This document shows positions 41,432 to 50,191 of a DNA stretch of 64,000 bases, in pieces; the stretch's first letter is position 1; every line of letters begins with the position of its first letter. The stretch spans positions 62,001 to 126,000 of the forward strand of contig NZ_FOIC01000005.1 in assembly GCF_900111485.1 (NCBI RefSeq), in the 5' to 3' direction. This stretch comes from Natrinema hispanicum. Its GTDB lineage: Archaea; Halobacteriota; Halobacteria; Halobacteriales; Natrialbaceae. Below the pieces are notes generated by a model. That model searched no databases. It was not told the origin of the DNA and saw only the letters and a list, made by a program, of their open reading frames with translations. The position numbers and the translations under genes were made by a program.

Positions 41432-42034
41432 CTATTCCTTGCGACCCCTGAAACCGATCGTCGCTGGATCGAAGCAGTACGTCGAACCGCAGGCTTCACA
41501 TGACGCTGTCAGATGCTTGCCGTGTGTGTAGCGTTGCCAGAGTTTGGCCTGTCTCTCCTCGAGTGCGAGTGTGACTGGATGTCCACAGTCCGGGACCGTA
41601 CATGGGAACCGAATGTACCAGTTCGGGACCGACAGCGCACCAAGCGGTGCGAGTTCGCTTCGCAGCCGGGAGAGCAGGTTAAAGATCGTCACCGTGAGGT
41701 TCGACCGATCGAGCGTCACGCTCTCGACGTCACTGACATAGCCACGATGGCTTACTCCCTCCTCACACAGCGGGACCACGGGAATCCCTTTGGCGACCGC
41801 GTACCCGATCTCCTGATCGATCCACGTGGTCTCGGCCATGTCCTCGGTCAGTACCGCAACGACGACATCGCTGTTGGCGACCCGACCCTCGAGTCGCGTC
41901 CGAGCGTGGACGGATTCGAGTTCCTCGAGCGCGATGTGCACGCCAATGGGGAAGTTCTTGACCGTCGAGAACAGGTCTTGGACGAGCGTGAGATCGCCTG
42001 GCGCGTGAGAGACGTATACCTGTTCGCCGGTCAT
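41432..42034 (-). CDS. TIR-domain protein with C-terminal zinc-binding module
   Basis: 200 residues. Residues 1 to about 130 are a TIR domain: VYVSHAPGDLTLVQDLF, then GVHIALEELESVHARTRLEG, then SDVVVAVLTEDMAETT and WIDQEIGYAVAKGIPVVPL. The W-x-x-x-E motif (Trp71, Glu75), which holds the catalytic glutamate of NADase TIRs, is present. The C-terminal part (about 140-200) has Cys145 and Cys150, then Cys179, Cys182 and Cys187, suggesting one zinc ribbon. TIR proteins in prokaryotes mostly act in immunity by NAD+ cleavage or nucleotide signalling, or as effectors. No Argonaute, SIR2, helicase or other partner is adjacent, so the role is open. Confidence 0.75.
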   Translation of the reverse strand: MTGEQVYVSHAPGDLTLVQDLFSTVKNFPIGVHIALEELESVHARTRLEGRVANSDVVVAVLTEDMAETTWIDQEIGYAVAKGIPVVPLCEEGVSHRGYVSDVESVTLDRSNLTVTIFNLLSRLRSELAPLGALSVPNWYIRFPCTVPDCGHPVTLALEERQAKLWQRYTHGKHLTASCEACGSTYCFDPATIGFRGRKE

Positions 42035-42092
42035 GGAGTTGCCTACGATACGCAGACGTGCGAACCGTTATGAATCTACGTCAGACATTTCG

Positions 42093-42527
42093 TTACCTAC
42101 TGTCGTTTTCTGCACGGTGATTTTTAATAGTACCCAGCACGCGTTGTGAAAACTCGAGTTGGGAGAGGCCTGAACCCAGTTGCTCGAACCACTCGCGTTC
42201 GACGTACCACCAGCCGCGGATGTCTCCGTCGGTCGTCAGCGAGGTCACCTCCAGCCGACCCGGCGTCCACGAGCGTTCATCGCCGATCGTCAGCAGCGTC
42301 CGCAACACCGCGCCGACCTCGTTGCGTGTGATCCCTGACGCCTCGGTGACCACCTCGTAGGCGAGTTCGATGCCGGCACCGTCTTCGGCAGGCGGCTCAG
42401 CCTCGTCTTTCCACGCGAACGACGTCAGGTAGATGCCGTGGCCCATCAGGCGATTCTCAAGCGTTACGGCGATTGGACGCTCCTCGGTTGCCGAATCACG
42501 CTCGGTGGTGGCCCTGTCGTCGGTCAT
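42093..42527 (-). CDS. Conserved haloarchaeal protein, winged-helix-like, function unknown
   Basis: 144 residues, soluble and acidic. The central part EVVTEASGITRNEVGAVLRT is a helix-turn-helix-like segment (about 60-79), followed by SWTPGRLEVTSLTTDGDIRG and YVEREWFEQLGSGLSQLEFS. This order is compatible with a winged-helix protein, but there is no strong family match. It could be a small DNA-binding regulator. It lies upstream of, and on the same strand as, the TIR gene (58 bp apart), so the two may be co-transcribed, and downstream of tpiA. Confidence 0.6.
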   Translation of the reverse strand: MTDDRATTERDSATEERPIAVTLENRLMGHGIYLTSFAWKDEAEPPAEDGAGIELAYEVVTEASGITRNEVGAVLRTLLTIGDERSWTPGRLEVTSLTTDGDIRGWWYVEREWFEQLGSGLSQLEFSQRVLGTIKNHRAENDSR

Positions 42528-42598
42528 ACGTGTCGTTCGACGGGCACAGAGAAAAGTCGGTCGGCGGTGCGTGTGTCGGCTCTCGCTCGTGACGCGAC

Positions 42599-43243
42599 TT
42601 ACAACGGCGCGACGAGATCCTCGAGCGCCGCCTCTGGATCGTCAGCTTTCGCGACGCCGCTTGCCAGCAGGACGCCTTCGGATCCGAGGTCGCCCGCTGC
42701 GACGACATCGTCACCCGTACTGATACCGGCCCCACAGAGGACTGAGACGTCGGCGTCGACGCTTGCCGCGGCGTCGACGGCGTCCTCGACGATATCGGGA
42801 TCGGCCTGACTGACCGGCGTTCCGGTGCCGATGAGTTCCGGGGGCTCGACGGCGACGGCATCCGGTCCGAGCGCCGCGGCTGCGCCGATCTGGGCCGGAT
42901 TGTTCGCACAGACGACCGTCTCGAGGCCGGCTCGTTCGGCTGCCTGGACGGCACCGTCGATGTCGGCCAGTTTCAGCCGTTGCTCGGAGTGGTTGATCAG
43001 GGTGCCGACCGCCCCCGCATCGGCGACGTGCTCGGCGAGGGTGTGGCCGGTGTTGCTCCCGTGGTCGATCGGATCGACGTGCTGGGCCCACGTCTCCGCG
43101 CCCGTCTCGGCGACACGCTCGATGTGGGCTGCCGGCGGTGCAACGGTGAGTCTGGCGTCGGTGGTTTCGTTGACATCGCGGACGGCTTCTGCGACTGCGA
43201 CTGGATCACACGGATAGGTCTTCAGGTTGACTAAGACGAACAT
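42599..43243 (-). CDS. tpiA: Triose-phosphate isomerase
   Basis: 214 residues, the short archaeal form. It interconverts dihydroxyacetone phosphate and glyceraldehyde 3-phosphate. Active-site elements are NLKTYPCDP (Lys), [15 protein letters not shown] (His) and [16 protein letters not shown], carrying the catalytic Glu and the flexible loop 6; [12 protein letters not shown] near the C-terminus binds the phosphate. The protein begins [20 protein letters not shown]. All catalytic residues are present and the length is usual for archaea. It heads a minus-strand run that includes the small winged-helix-like and TIR genes. Confidence 0.95.
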   Translation of the reverse strand: MFVLVNLKTYPCDPVAVAEAVRDVNETTDARLTVAPPAAHIERVAETGAETWAQHVDPIDHGSNTGHTLAEHVADAGAVGTLINHSEQRLKLADIDGAVQAAERAGLETVVCANNPAQIGAAAALGPDAVAVEPPELIGTGTPVSQADPDIVEDAVDAAASVDADVSVLCGAGISTGDDVVAAGDLGSEGVLLASGVAKADDPEAALEDLVAPL

Positions 43244-43322
43244 ATCGGCAACCGCACTCGCACGGAAGAAATAGCTTGCGAGTCGGCGACGCGGACGCTG
43301 CGGACACGCCCCGCGTCACACG

Positions 43323-43865
43323 TCAGTCTTTGCGCTTGACGACGTCGCCGAGGGTGTAACTACCCGTCGACGAGCCACCGGACCACTCCGAATCCTCGCC
43401 GGAACTCCCCTGTGCGCTCAGGTTGATCTCGAGGAAGTTCTCGAGTTTGGACTGGACGCGGTCGCTCGGGAGGGTGTCACCGCGTTCGATCTTGCGGATG
43501 AGGCTTGCTTTCTCGTTGAGTTCGTTTGCCAGCTCGGACTGGCTCAGCCCCTTGCTCTCGCGAGCGTTGCGGACACGATCGTCGTAATCGGTCGCAAGCT
43601 CTTCCATGTCGTCGAACATGTCCGAGCGACGCTGCGTCGAGCCACCGGAACTCGACGTACTCGTACTCGTCGTCGACTGGCTCCCTCCGCTCGATGCGGA
43701 CGAACTCGAGTCGGTCGAGTACTTGGTCGACGTGCTCGAACTCGAGGGCTGTTTGACTTCAGTGCCGAAGTCCGTGCAGTTCGAACACACGTCTAGCTTC
43801 GCACCCTCGACCTTGATCGTCTTCGGGGACGACGTCTCGGCCCCACACATCTCGCACTGAACCAT
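43323..43865 (-). CDS. Multiprotein bridging factor aMBF1
   Basis: 180 residues. The N-terminal zinc ribbon MVQCEMCGAETSSPKTIKVE with CSNCTDFG, a Ser/Thr-rich low-complexity linker (about 40-80), and the C-terminal HTH RNARESKGLSQSELANELNE with KASLIRKIERGDTLPSD are the aMBF1 architecture. Archaeal aMBF1 associates with ribosomes and transcription factors. The ATG at 43865 follows an in-frame start at 43901 that would add a basic, non-conserved extension. It lies between the archaetidyltransferase gene and tpiA. Confidence 0.9.
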   Translation of the reverse strand: MVQCEMCGAETSSPKTIKVEGAKLDVCSNCTDFGTEVKQPSSSSTSTKYSTDSSSSASSGGSQSTTSTSTSSSGGSTQRRSDMFDDMEELATDYDDRVRNARESKGLSQSELANELNEKASLIRKIERGDTLPSDRVQSKLENFLEINLSAQGSSGEDSEWSGGSSTGSYTLGDVVKRKD

Positions 43866-43951
43866 ACGCAATTCTATATCGCGCCGAGGGATAAAGGACA
43901 CGGCGTCGTTTCAGACGACGGAAGACCCGGGCAACGGCCGAAAACGCACGC

Positions 43952-44566
43952 TCACTCGAGGGCAGCCCAGGAGTAGTAAAACCGCTGGAGTGCGGTCAGG
44001 TGGCCGACGACAGCGAGGAAGACCAACAGCAGGCCGACGAGGGAAAACTCACCGACGACTGGTCCCGAGATCGGATAGGCCAGCAGGCCGACGACACCGA
44101 TGATCGCAAGCCGGTCTGCACGACCGACGAGCCCGCCATACACCCGATCGAGGCCGACAGCCTGAGCCTGCGTGCCGAGATAGGAGGTCATGACCACGCC
44201 GGTCACGGCGGCAAAGCCGAGCAGGTAGTTCTCCAGTCCCGCAGCCAGCCCGGCGATGACGACGATGTCCGCATAGCGGTCGAGGACGTGATCCAGCAGG
44301 TCGCCACCGGCCGAGGCGACGTCTTGCTCGCGCGCGAGCGCGCCGTCGACGATGTCGAGCCAGCCGTTCAGAAAGACGAGCCCCGCCGCGACGGCGTACC
44401 AGACGGGGTCCTCTAGGCCGCCGAGTGCGAACGCACCGGCTGCCAGCACCGCCATCCCAAACGCGAGCACGCTCACGCCGTTGGGAGTCATCCCGACGCG
44501 GTCGAACCCCTTTACGAACGGATCGAGGGCACCCGAGACGTACGGACGGAACTTGTCGAGTGTCAT
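43952..44566 (-). CDS. CDP-alcohol phosphatidyltransferase, archaetidylinositol phosphate synthase type
   Basis: 204 residues with six hydrophobic segments and an intact CDP-alcohol motif: NGWLDIVDGALAREQDVASA followed by GGDLLDHVLDRYADIVVI (D-x2-D-G-x2-A-R...G-x3-D-x3-D). These Asp residues bind Mg2+ and the CDP-activated lipid. The family makes archaetidyl headgroups; the inositol-phosphate branch is common in haloarchaea and is the best guess here. It overlaps the upstream adenylate-kinase-like gene by 4 bp in an operon with hisC. Confidence 0.85.
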   Translation of the reverse strand: MTLDKFRPYVSGALDPFVKGFDRVGMTPNGVSVLAFGMAVLAAGAFALGGLEDPVWYAVAAGLVFLNGWLDIVDGALAREQDVASAGGDLLDHVLDRYADIVVIAGLAAGLENYLLGFAAVTGVVMTSYLGTQAQAVGLDRVYGGLVGRADRLAIIGVVGLLAYPISGPVVGEFSLVGLLLVFLAVVGHLTALQRFYYSWAALE

Positions 44567-45117
44567 GTCAGATACTCCATGAAGTCGACCTCGCCGGCGC
44601 TGGGCTCGCGCTCGCCTGTGGCGACCGCAGCGAGTTCGTCCGCGACTGCCTCGGGGTCGCGGTCGGTCGTATCGATCTCGTAGACCGACTCGAGACCGTG
44701 TTCTTCGACGGCCTCCGAGAGGATTACGTCAAGCGCCTCGCTTTCGGCGTTTTCAGCCGCCTTCGCGTCGGTCTCGCCGCGTTCACGTAACCGCTCTTCG
44801 AGCGTCTCTGGGTGACAGCGCAACACGACGACTCGATCCGCGTCGAAGTGATGTGCGAGATGGGATTCGATCACGACGTCGTCGCGACCCTCGAGCCAGT
44901 CGCTCAGTGCCTCGAGATCGGCGATCTTGCTTTCGCGATCCGCGTCGAATTCGGTGTAGAGTGCCTCGTCCTCGAGCACTTGATTGAGATGGATCACCTC
45001 GAGGTCGGGCGTCTGTTCGTCGTCACCTTCGGTGCCCGAATCGGCCAGTCGCGACTCGAGTAACTCTGTCGCGGTCGTCTTGCCGGTGCCCGGCGTGCCA
45101 GTGACGGCGATTCTCAC
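44563..45117 (-). CDS. AK6/Fap7-type adenylate kinase (ribosome biogenesis)
   Basis: 184 residues with a perfect P-loop MRIAVTGTPGTGKTTATELL at the start, IHLNQVLEDEALYTEFDADR, DVVIESHLAHHFDADRVVVL, and a lid-like RCHPETLEERLRERGETDAK. The short N-terminus and these motifs match archaeal AK6/Fap7 proteins, which act in late 30S maturation and as adenylate kinases. It overlaps hisC and the archaetidyltransferase by 4 bp on each side (hisC, AK6, archaetidyltransferase in transcription order), so the three genes are translationally coupled. Confidence 0.85.
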   Translation of the reverse strand: MRIAVTGTPGTGKTTATELLESRLADSGTEGDDEQTPDLEVIHLNQVLEDEALYTEFDADRESKIADLEALSDWLEGRDDVVIESHLAHHFDADRVVVLRCHPETLEERLRERGETDAKAAENAESEALDVILSEAVEEHGLESVYEIDTTDRDPEAVADELAAVATGEREPSAGEVDFMEYLT

Positions 45118-46247
45118 GGATCGGCCACCTCCGCGTCCGGGTCGTCGGCCGCGTCGATGTCGGCGAGCACGTCGTTAAGCGTGTCGACCGCGCGCTCGGT
45201 CTCGTCTTCGGTGCCACAGGTGATACGGATACAGCCGGGGAGGCCGAAACTCGAGCAGTCCCGGACGATGACGCCGCGTTCTTGCATCTCGGTGGCGACG
45301 GCCGAGGCATCGCCGACATCGACGAGGACGAAGTTGCCCTCGCTTTCCCAGACGTGGGCATCGATGGTATCCTGCATGTATGCGCGAGATTCACGGGTCG
45401 TCTCGACGGTGCGGACGACGTGTTCCTCGTCCTCGATGGCGGCGAGACCGGCCCGACAGGCAAGTTCGCTCGCCGCGAAGGGCGTGTTCACCCGCGTATA
45501 GGCGTCGGCCCACTCGTCGGGGACGACGGCGTAGCCGAGTCGGATGCCGGCCAGCCCGTACGCTTTCGAGAACGTCCGCAGGACCGCCACGTCGTCACGT
45601 GCGTCAAAGTCATCCCAGCCTTCGATCAGGGCGGTCGCACTCTCCCGGTCGGCGAACTCACCGTAGGCTTCGTCGACGACGATCAGCGTCTCTTCGTCGG
45701 TTTCGTCGGCGAGGCGTTCGATTTCCGCGAGCGGCATCGTCGAGCCGGTTGGGTTGTGCGGACTCGTCAGCCAGATTACGCGCTCGCCGTCGTAGGCCTC
45801 GAGGACGACGTCGGCATCCTGTCGGAAGTCGTCGGCCCGCGAGAGTTCGTACTCGCGGACGTCGCCGTGGTGGAACCGGGAACTCATCCCGTAGTAAGCG
45901 AAGCCGGGTCTGGGGACGAGGATATCGTCGCCAGGCTCGAGGGTCGCTCGGTGGAGATAATCGATCGCGCCGTCGCCGCCGTTGGCCAGCCAGACTTGCT
46001 CGTCGGCGACGTTCCAGCGGCTTGCGATGGCGGTCGTGAGATCGGCGTGGGCGGCTTTGGGGTAGGAACTCACGTTCGAGGCCGTCTCCCGGATGGCCAC
46101 GGTGGCGGCCGGCGAGGGTCCGTGTGGGTTCTCGTTCGAGGCGAGTTTGATGAACTCCGAGGGATCGCGCCCGAGTTCGCGGGCGACCTCCTCGATGCCT
46201 CGACCCGCCTCGTATGCGACGTGATCGGACAGGTCGCGCGGTTGCAT
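45114..46247 (-). CDS. hisC: Histidinol-phosphate aminotransferase
   Basis: 377 residues from MQPRDLSDHVAYEAGRGIEE. The PLP-binding lysine is in VLRTFSKAYGLAGIRLGYAV; ANGGDGAIDYLHRATLEPGD, SPHNPTGSTMPLAEIERLAD and IVVDEAYGEFADRESATALI are the usual cofactor and substrate segments. It makes L-histidinol phosphate from imidazole-acetol phosphate in histidine synthesis. An in-frame ATG at 46286 is rejected in favour of 46247. It is the first gene of the hisC-AK6-archaetidyltransferase operon. A second, divergent aminotransferase of similar fold occurs at 50.2 kb. Confidence 0.92.
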   Translation of the reverse strand: MQPRDLSDHVAYEAGRGIEEVARELGRDPSEFIKLASNENPHGPSPAATVAIRETASNVSSYPKAAHADLTTAIASRWNVADEQVWLANGGDGAIDYLHRATLEPGDDILVPRPGFAYYGMSSRFHHGDVREYELSRADDFRQDADVVLEAYDGERVIWLTSPHNPTGSTMPLAEIERLADETDEETLIVVDEAYGEFADRESATALIEGWDDFDARDDVAVLRTFSKAYGLAGIRLGYAVVPDEWADAYTRVNTPFAASELACRAGLAAIEDEEHVVRTVETTRESRAYMQDTIDAHVWESEGNFVLVDVGDASAVATEMQERGVIVRDCSSFGLPGCIRITCGTEDETERAVDTLNDVLADIDAADDPDAEVADP

Positions 46248-46345
46248 ACGCGAATCCTGTTTCCCGTGGCTCTTAAGGATGCTCACATGTGATCAATCGC
46301 GTCTGGCTGACTGTCCGTCGTGATGGTGCGTGAGGGGCCGAGGGG

Positions 46346-48109
46346 CTACTCGGACGGCGAACCTTGTAACCGCTCGACGCGCTCGAGCGTGTCCGCATCG
46401 GCCGGGTCCTTGTCGGAGCGAACGCCCAGAAACCGCGGAAACCGTAGCGCATAGCCCGACGAATACGTCGGCGAGGTCTGGATCTCCTCGTAGCCGACCT
46501 CGAAGACGACCGCGGGCTCGATATCGACGTCCTGCCCGTCTTCGGCCGCGATGTGGCGCTCGAGCAACGCTGTCAGCTCTGCGAGTTTGTCGTCCGTAAT
46601 GCCGGTCGCGACCTTGCCGACTGTCTCGAGACCGTCGTCTGCCTGCACGGACAGTTCGAACGTTCCGAGGAAGGTCGCGCGCCGCCCCTCACCCCACTCG
46701 GCACCGGTCACGACACAGTCCAACGTCTCCACGTCCGGTTTGTGCTTGCGCCAGTGTTTGCCGCGACGGCCCGGCGAGTACGCCGAGTCGGGATCTTTGA
46801 GCATGATGCCCTCGTGGCCCGCCTCGAGAGCGTCGGCGTCGATCGCCTCGATCTCGTCGGGATCGTCGGTCTGCCAGAGCAGGGAGAGTCCCTCGATATC
46901 CGCGTCGGTGGCGATGCTGTCACCGTCGGCGTGGTCCTCGGCATCGGTGCTATCCAACACCGATCGAAGTCTGTCGTGGCGGGTCATCAGCGGCTCCGCG
47001 AGCAAGTCCTCGCCGTCCGCGTGCAGACAATCGAAAAAAACGGGCCGCACCGTGACGTCCTCGCGGGCCTTCGCGACGTCGTGTTTGCGCCGGAACCGCT
47101 TGAGAACCTCCTGAAACGGCAGCGGAGCGCCATCGTCGTCGATCGCGACGACCTCGCCGTCGAGGATCACGGGGCCCTCGAGCGTGTCTTCGGCGAACTC
47201 GACGACCTCGGGCAGGGCGTCGGTGACGTCTTCCATGTTTCGCGAGAAGACGTGCGTTTCCGCCGGCTTGGAACTGCCGGGCTCGTGGTGCAATTGAATC
47301 CGCGCGCCGTCGTACTTCCACTCGACGGCGGCCTCGTCCCACTCCTCGAGCGCGTCGGTGACAGTGCCCGCCTGTGCGAGCATCGCCTGGACGGGTCGAC
47401 CGACCTCGAGGTCCATCGCGTCCAGCCCTTCGCGTCCCTCGTCGCGGGCGATCCGAGCAACCTGCCCGTAGTCGTTCGACACCTGCAACGCGCGTTCGAC
47501 TCGCTCCTCGGGGACGTCGAACGCCGCCGCGATCGCATCACGGACGGTCCCCTCGCCGACGCCGATGCGCATCTCCGAGAGAACAATGCGAGCGAGATAC
47601 CGAGCCTCTTCGCTCGAGCAGCGATTGAACAGCCCAAAGAGCAGGTCGACCTTGCGGTCTTGGCTTCCCGAGCCCTCGGCGTGGGCCAGTTCCTCGAGCG
47701 TCTCGTAGACCTCGCGAACGGTGAGGTCGTCGTCATCGCCGTCGCCACCGCCGGTGAACGCACTCAGACCCTGCTGGCCGCCGAAGTCGTAACTCGCCGC
47801 CACATCGCCGATCTCGCCGATGTCAGCGAGTCGCTCCTCGACGTCGTCAGCGCCGACGTTCGTCCCCGCCGCGCGGGCGATCGCCTCGTAACACGCGCTC
47901 GGCCCGATATCCAGCGTCGTCGAATCCCAGGCCGGAAACACCCGGCCCTGGGCAAAGCGGGCGACGAGCTCCAGGGTCTGTGGTTCCGCCCTCTCGTCAG
48001 TGTCGTCGCCGGCGTCGGCGAGCAGGTCCCGAACGTGGGCAACGATCTCGAGGTCGGCGGCTTCGTCGTCGATCGTCCCGGCGCGGTCGGCGAACGTGGC
48101 GAACTCCAT
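46346..48109 (-). CDS. ligA: ATP-dependent DNA ligase
   Basis: 587 residues. The adenylated lysine motif is AAVEWKYDGARIQLHHEPG; other nucleotidyltransferase motifs are EGPVILDGEVVAIDDDGAPL, RPVFFDCLHADGEDLLAEPL and EGIMLKDPDSAYSPGRRGKH, WRKHKPDVETLDCVVTGAEW. The N-terminal DNA-binding domain is helical and the C-terminal OB fold ends near SPTYSSGYALRFPRFLGV, with the Arg-Phe-Pro-Arg characteristic of archaeal/eukaryotic ligase I. It seals nicks in replication and repair. It is a single gene with more than 90 bp on each side. Confidence 0.95.
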   Translation of the reverse strand: MEFATFADRAGTIDDEAADLEIVAHVRDLLADAGDDTDERAEPQTLELVARFAQGRVFPAWDSTTLDIGPSACYEAIARAAGTNVGADDVEERLADIGEIGDVAASYDFGGQQGLSAFTGGGDGDDDDLTVREVYETLEELAHAEGSGSQDRKVDLLFGLFNRCSSEEARYLARIVLSEMRIGVGEGTVRDAIAAAFDVPEERVERALQVSNDYGQVARIARDEGREGLDAMDLEVGRPVQAMLAQAGTVTDALEEWDEAAVEWKYDGARIQLHHEPGSSKPAETHVFSRNMEDVTDALPEVVEFAEDTLEGPVILDGEVVAIDDDGAPLPFQEVLKRFRRKHDVAKAREDVTVRPVFFDCLHADGEDLLAEPLMTRHDRLRSVLDSTDAEDHADGDSIATDADIEGLSLLWQTDDPDEIEAIDADALEAGHEGIMLKDPDSAYSPGRRGKHWRKHKPDVETLDCVVTGAEWGEGRRATFLGTFELSVQADDGLETVGKVATGITDDKLAELTALLERHIAAEDGQDVDIEPAVVFEVGYEEIQTSPTYSSGYALRFPRFLGVRSDKDPADADTLERVERLQGSPSE

Positions 48110-48217
48110 CGGCGGTGTCTCTTACCGGGAGCAGTAAAACGGTTCTGAGACGGGGTCGAAAGGCAGTGGCGATAGAACGGCGCGGTCTGCAGTGGACGGG
48201 CCGAAGCGAGTGTGAAT

Positions 48218-48574
48218 TCAGTGGAGATCGGACGCAGACGACGAATTGGAGACGGTGACCTCTCCTGTGGCAGTCACAGTCACGTCGTAGCCGTCATGGG
48301 TGAACGTTACCGACCCGGTTCGTGTGTCACCGCTGTACGTCGGGCTGAACAGGGCATTGAGCGCGTCGGGATCGATCGTCTCGAAAAGCGGCGTGAGAAC
48401 GCCGACGGTTTCCATGGGAGCACTCGCGTCCGACTCGGTTGTCACACCCTCGGCTTCCCGTAATGCCGCGATGACAGCGTCGCTCAGAGACTCATCGTCG
48501 GCCGCGGTGTAGGTGAGCGGTTCCCGACGGACATCGGCGTCTGCGTGCGTAGATCGGTTTTGTCTCGTGGCCAT
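48218..48574 (-). CDS. HalOD1 output-domain protein (118 aa)
   Basis: 118 residues: a polar N-terminus (MATRQNRSTHADADVRRE), the helix SLSDAVIAALREAEGVTTES, the segment PLFETIDPDALNALFSPTYS, and the closing strands GSVTFTHDGYDVTVTATGEV. This matches the HalOD1 module of the 8.4-8.7 kb gene, including the D-P-D-A-L-N-x-L-F sequence. It is a presumed signalling output domain of unknown partner. It lies 60 bp downstream of an HTH-10 regulator on the same strand, repeating the arrangement at 8.4-10.9 kb. Confidence 0.7.
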   Translation of the reverse strand: MATRQNRSTHADADVRREPLTYTAADDESLSDAVIAALREAEGVTTESDASAPMETVGVLTPLFETIDPDALNALFSPTYSGDTRTGSVTFTHDGYDVTVTATGEVTVSNSSSASDLH

Positions 48575-48633
48575 CAGTATACCAGTATGAACTGCTATTG
48601 ATTAGTGACTACCCGGGTTTAGTGATCAACGGT

Positions 48634-49293
48634 TTAACTGTCCCTGTCGTTTGCGATCGTGCTCCGGACGAGCGCCTTCTGGCCGCGCCGAATGAGCGCC
48701 GAGAGCGCTTGGCTCGAGATTTCGAACTCCTCAGCCAACTCTTCGGCCGAGGTCTCACGCGGCACCTCGAAGTAACCCTGTTCCAGCGCGCGATATAACA
48801 CGTCACGCTGGCGAGCGGTGAGCCCGTATTTGGCCGACGCTTCTGCATCGTTTTGATAGAGGCGACGGAGCGCAAACGAGAGGTCGGCCTCGTCACATCG
48901 GTCACGATAGCTCGAGAGCGCCTCGCGGCTCGGGATCTGCGCGCGGTACTCCATCGTCGTCCCCATCGCTTTGATCTCGAGAAACGTGATCCCGAGTTCG
49001 ATCGCATCGATATACGTCAGGCCACGTTCGCCCGCTGACGATAAGGTGATCCGAAAGAGCCGTCGCCCGGAGAGTTCCGCGAGCGTCTCGAAGCTCGTGA
49101 TCGTCGGATCGTCTGGAAGCTTTCGGAAGAATCGATCGAGTTCGCCTTCCTCCCCCCGTGCCCAGAGGGTGAGCCGCGAGTCGTCTTCCAGCGCCGGCTG
49201 CTCGTCTTCGACTTCGACGGTGATCTCGGGGACCGCTTCCCTGGTCTCATACAGGATCGGATTCGAGAGCGTATACTCCGCAATGAAGCTCAT
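48634..49293 (-). CDS. HTH-10 (Bat-type) transcription regulator
   Basis: 219 residues. The N-terminal two-thirds is a bacterio-opsin-activator-like sensor region (MSFIAEYTLSNPILYETREA, then SFETLAELSGRRLFRITLSS). The C-terminus is the HTH-10 motif YGLTARQRDVLYRALEQGYF, then EVPRETSAEELAEEFEISSQ and ALSALIRRGQKALVRST. Such proteins are one-component haloarchaeal regulators. Compared with the 708-residue relative at 8.8-10.9 kb, it has only the activator and HTH modules. A HalOD1 gene follows directly. Confidence 0.85.
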   Translation of the reverse strand: MSFIAEYTLSNPILYETREAVPEITVEVEDEQPALEDDSRLTLWARGEEGELDRFFRKLPDDPTITSFETLAELSGRRLFRITLSSAGERGLTYIDAIELGITFLEIKAMGTTMEYRAQIPSREALSSYRDRCDEADLSFALRRLYQNDAEASAKYGLTARQRDVLYRALEQGYFEVPRETSAEELAEEFEISSQALSALIRRGQKALVRSTIANDRDS

Positions 49294-49463
49294 TTGGATC
49301 GCCCATCGGGAGTTCCAACGATTCGTTCAGTACCCTCGGCTGGACACGGTGGCGGGCCATCGGCCGTTATGAGTCTCGCCTCGGCAGTGTGATCTCGAGT
49401 ACACATCCCGTCCGGCGTGTAGGATCGCAGAGAAAACATAACTTTTTGTTACGCTGGCGATAG

Positions 49464-50093
49464 CTATCTGGTCGCTTTGATCCCGACGAACGAGCCGTCG
49501 CCGTACCCCTCCTCGATCGGTTCAGTGCCGTCGACCTCGTCGAGCCAGTGATAGATCGTCTGAACGAACTCGAAGTCGGTAAAACCAGCTGCCTCGAGTG
49601 CGTCGACGAGTTCATCCGTCGAGACGAACGTCGCGTCGCGATAGAACGGATTCTGCTCTTTTTTCTCCTGATATTGCCGGCCGACGGGACTGTCCTTGTC
49701 GATGTAGCCGATCACGAGACTGCCCGACGGCGTGAGGATGCGGTCGGCTTCCGTGAGCGTTTGCGGGATGTCGTCGACAAAACAGATCGTCGTCACGATC
49801 AACGCGGTGTCGAAGCTTCCGTTCCGAACGGGGAGTGCTTCGGCGACCCCTCTAACCACGTCGATACCCCGTGTTTGGGCGCGCTCGAGCATCGCCGCGG
49901 CCGGATCGATGCCGACGTCGAGCTCGAGGGGAGCCGCAAAGCGCGCGCTGCCGACGCCGATTTCGACCCCGCGCCCGGTCGCCGGGACGAGTCGCTCGAG
50001 TGCCTCGAGCTCGGATTGGTAGGCGTCCTCGTGTGCCTCGAACCAGTCTTCGTAGCGGTCGGTGTGTGTCTCGAACGGGGCTGTTTTTGGCAT
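49464..50093 (-). CDS. SAM-dependent methyltransferase (class I)
   Basis: 209 residues with Rossmann-fold methyltransferase motifs: GRGVEIGVGSARFAAPLEL (motif I, SAM binding), VGIDPAAAMLERAQTRGIDV, GVAEALPVRNGSFDTALIVT and CFVDDIPQTLTEADRILTPS. The substrate is unknown. The ATG at 50093 (MPKTAPFETHTDRYEDWFEA) is chosen; upstream in-frame starts at 50207 and elsewhere add an unlikely extension that overlaps the divergent gene. It is divergent from an aminotransferase-SAM synthetase run, so SAM production and a methyltransferase sit back to back. Confidence 0.85.
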   Translation of the reverse strand: MPKTAPFETHTDRYEDWFEAHEDAYQSELEALERLVPATGRGVEIGVGSARFAAPLELDVGIDPAAAMLERAQTRGIDVVRGVAEALPVRNGSFDTALIVTTICFVDDIPQTLTEADRILTPSGSLVIGYIDKDSPVGRQYQEKKEQNPFYRDATFVSTDELVDALEAAGFTDFEFVQTIYHWLDEVDGTEPIEEGYGDGSFVGIKATR

Positions 50094-50191
50094 GCCTGCA
50101 CGTAGGCTGCGTGGTACTACGAATATTGGGGACGACAGGGCTGCTATGAACCCATGAAAGATTTGTGTTGACATGGCTCGTATGGCTCGAC

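Noticed and set aside
46553..48148. 531-residue plus-strand open frame
   Set aside because: It is antisense to the DNA ligase. High GC with biased codon use opens antisense frames; no domain or start signal is visible.
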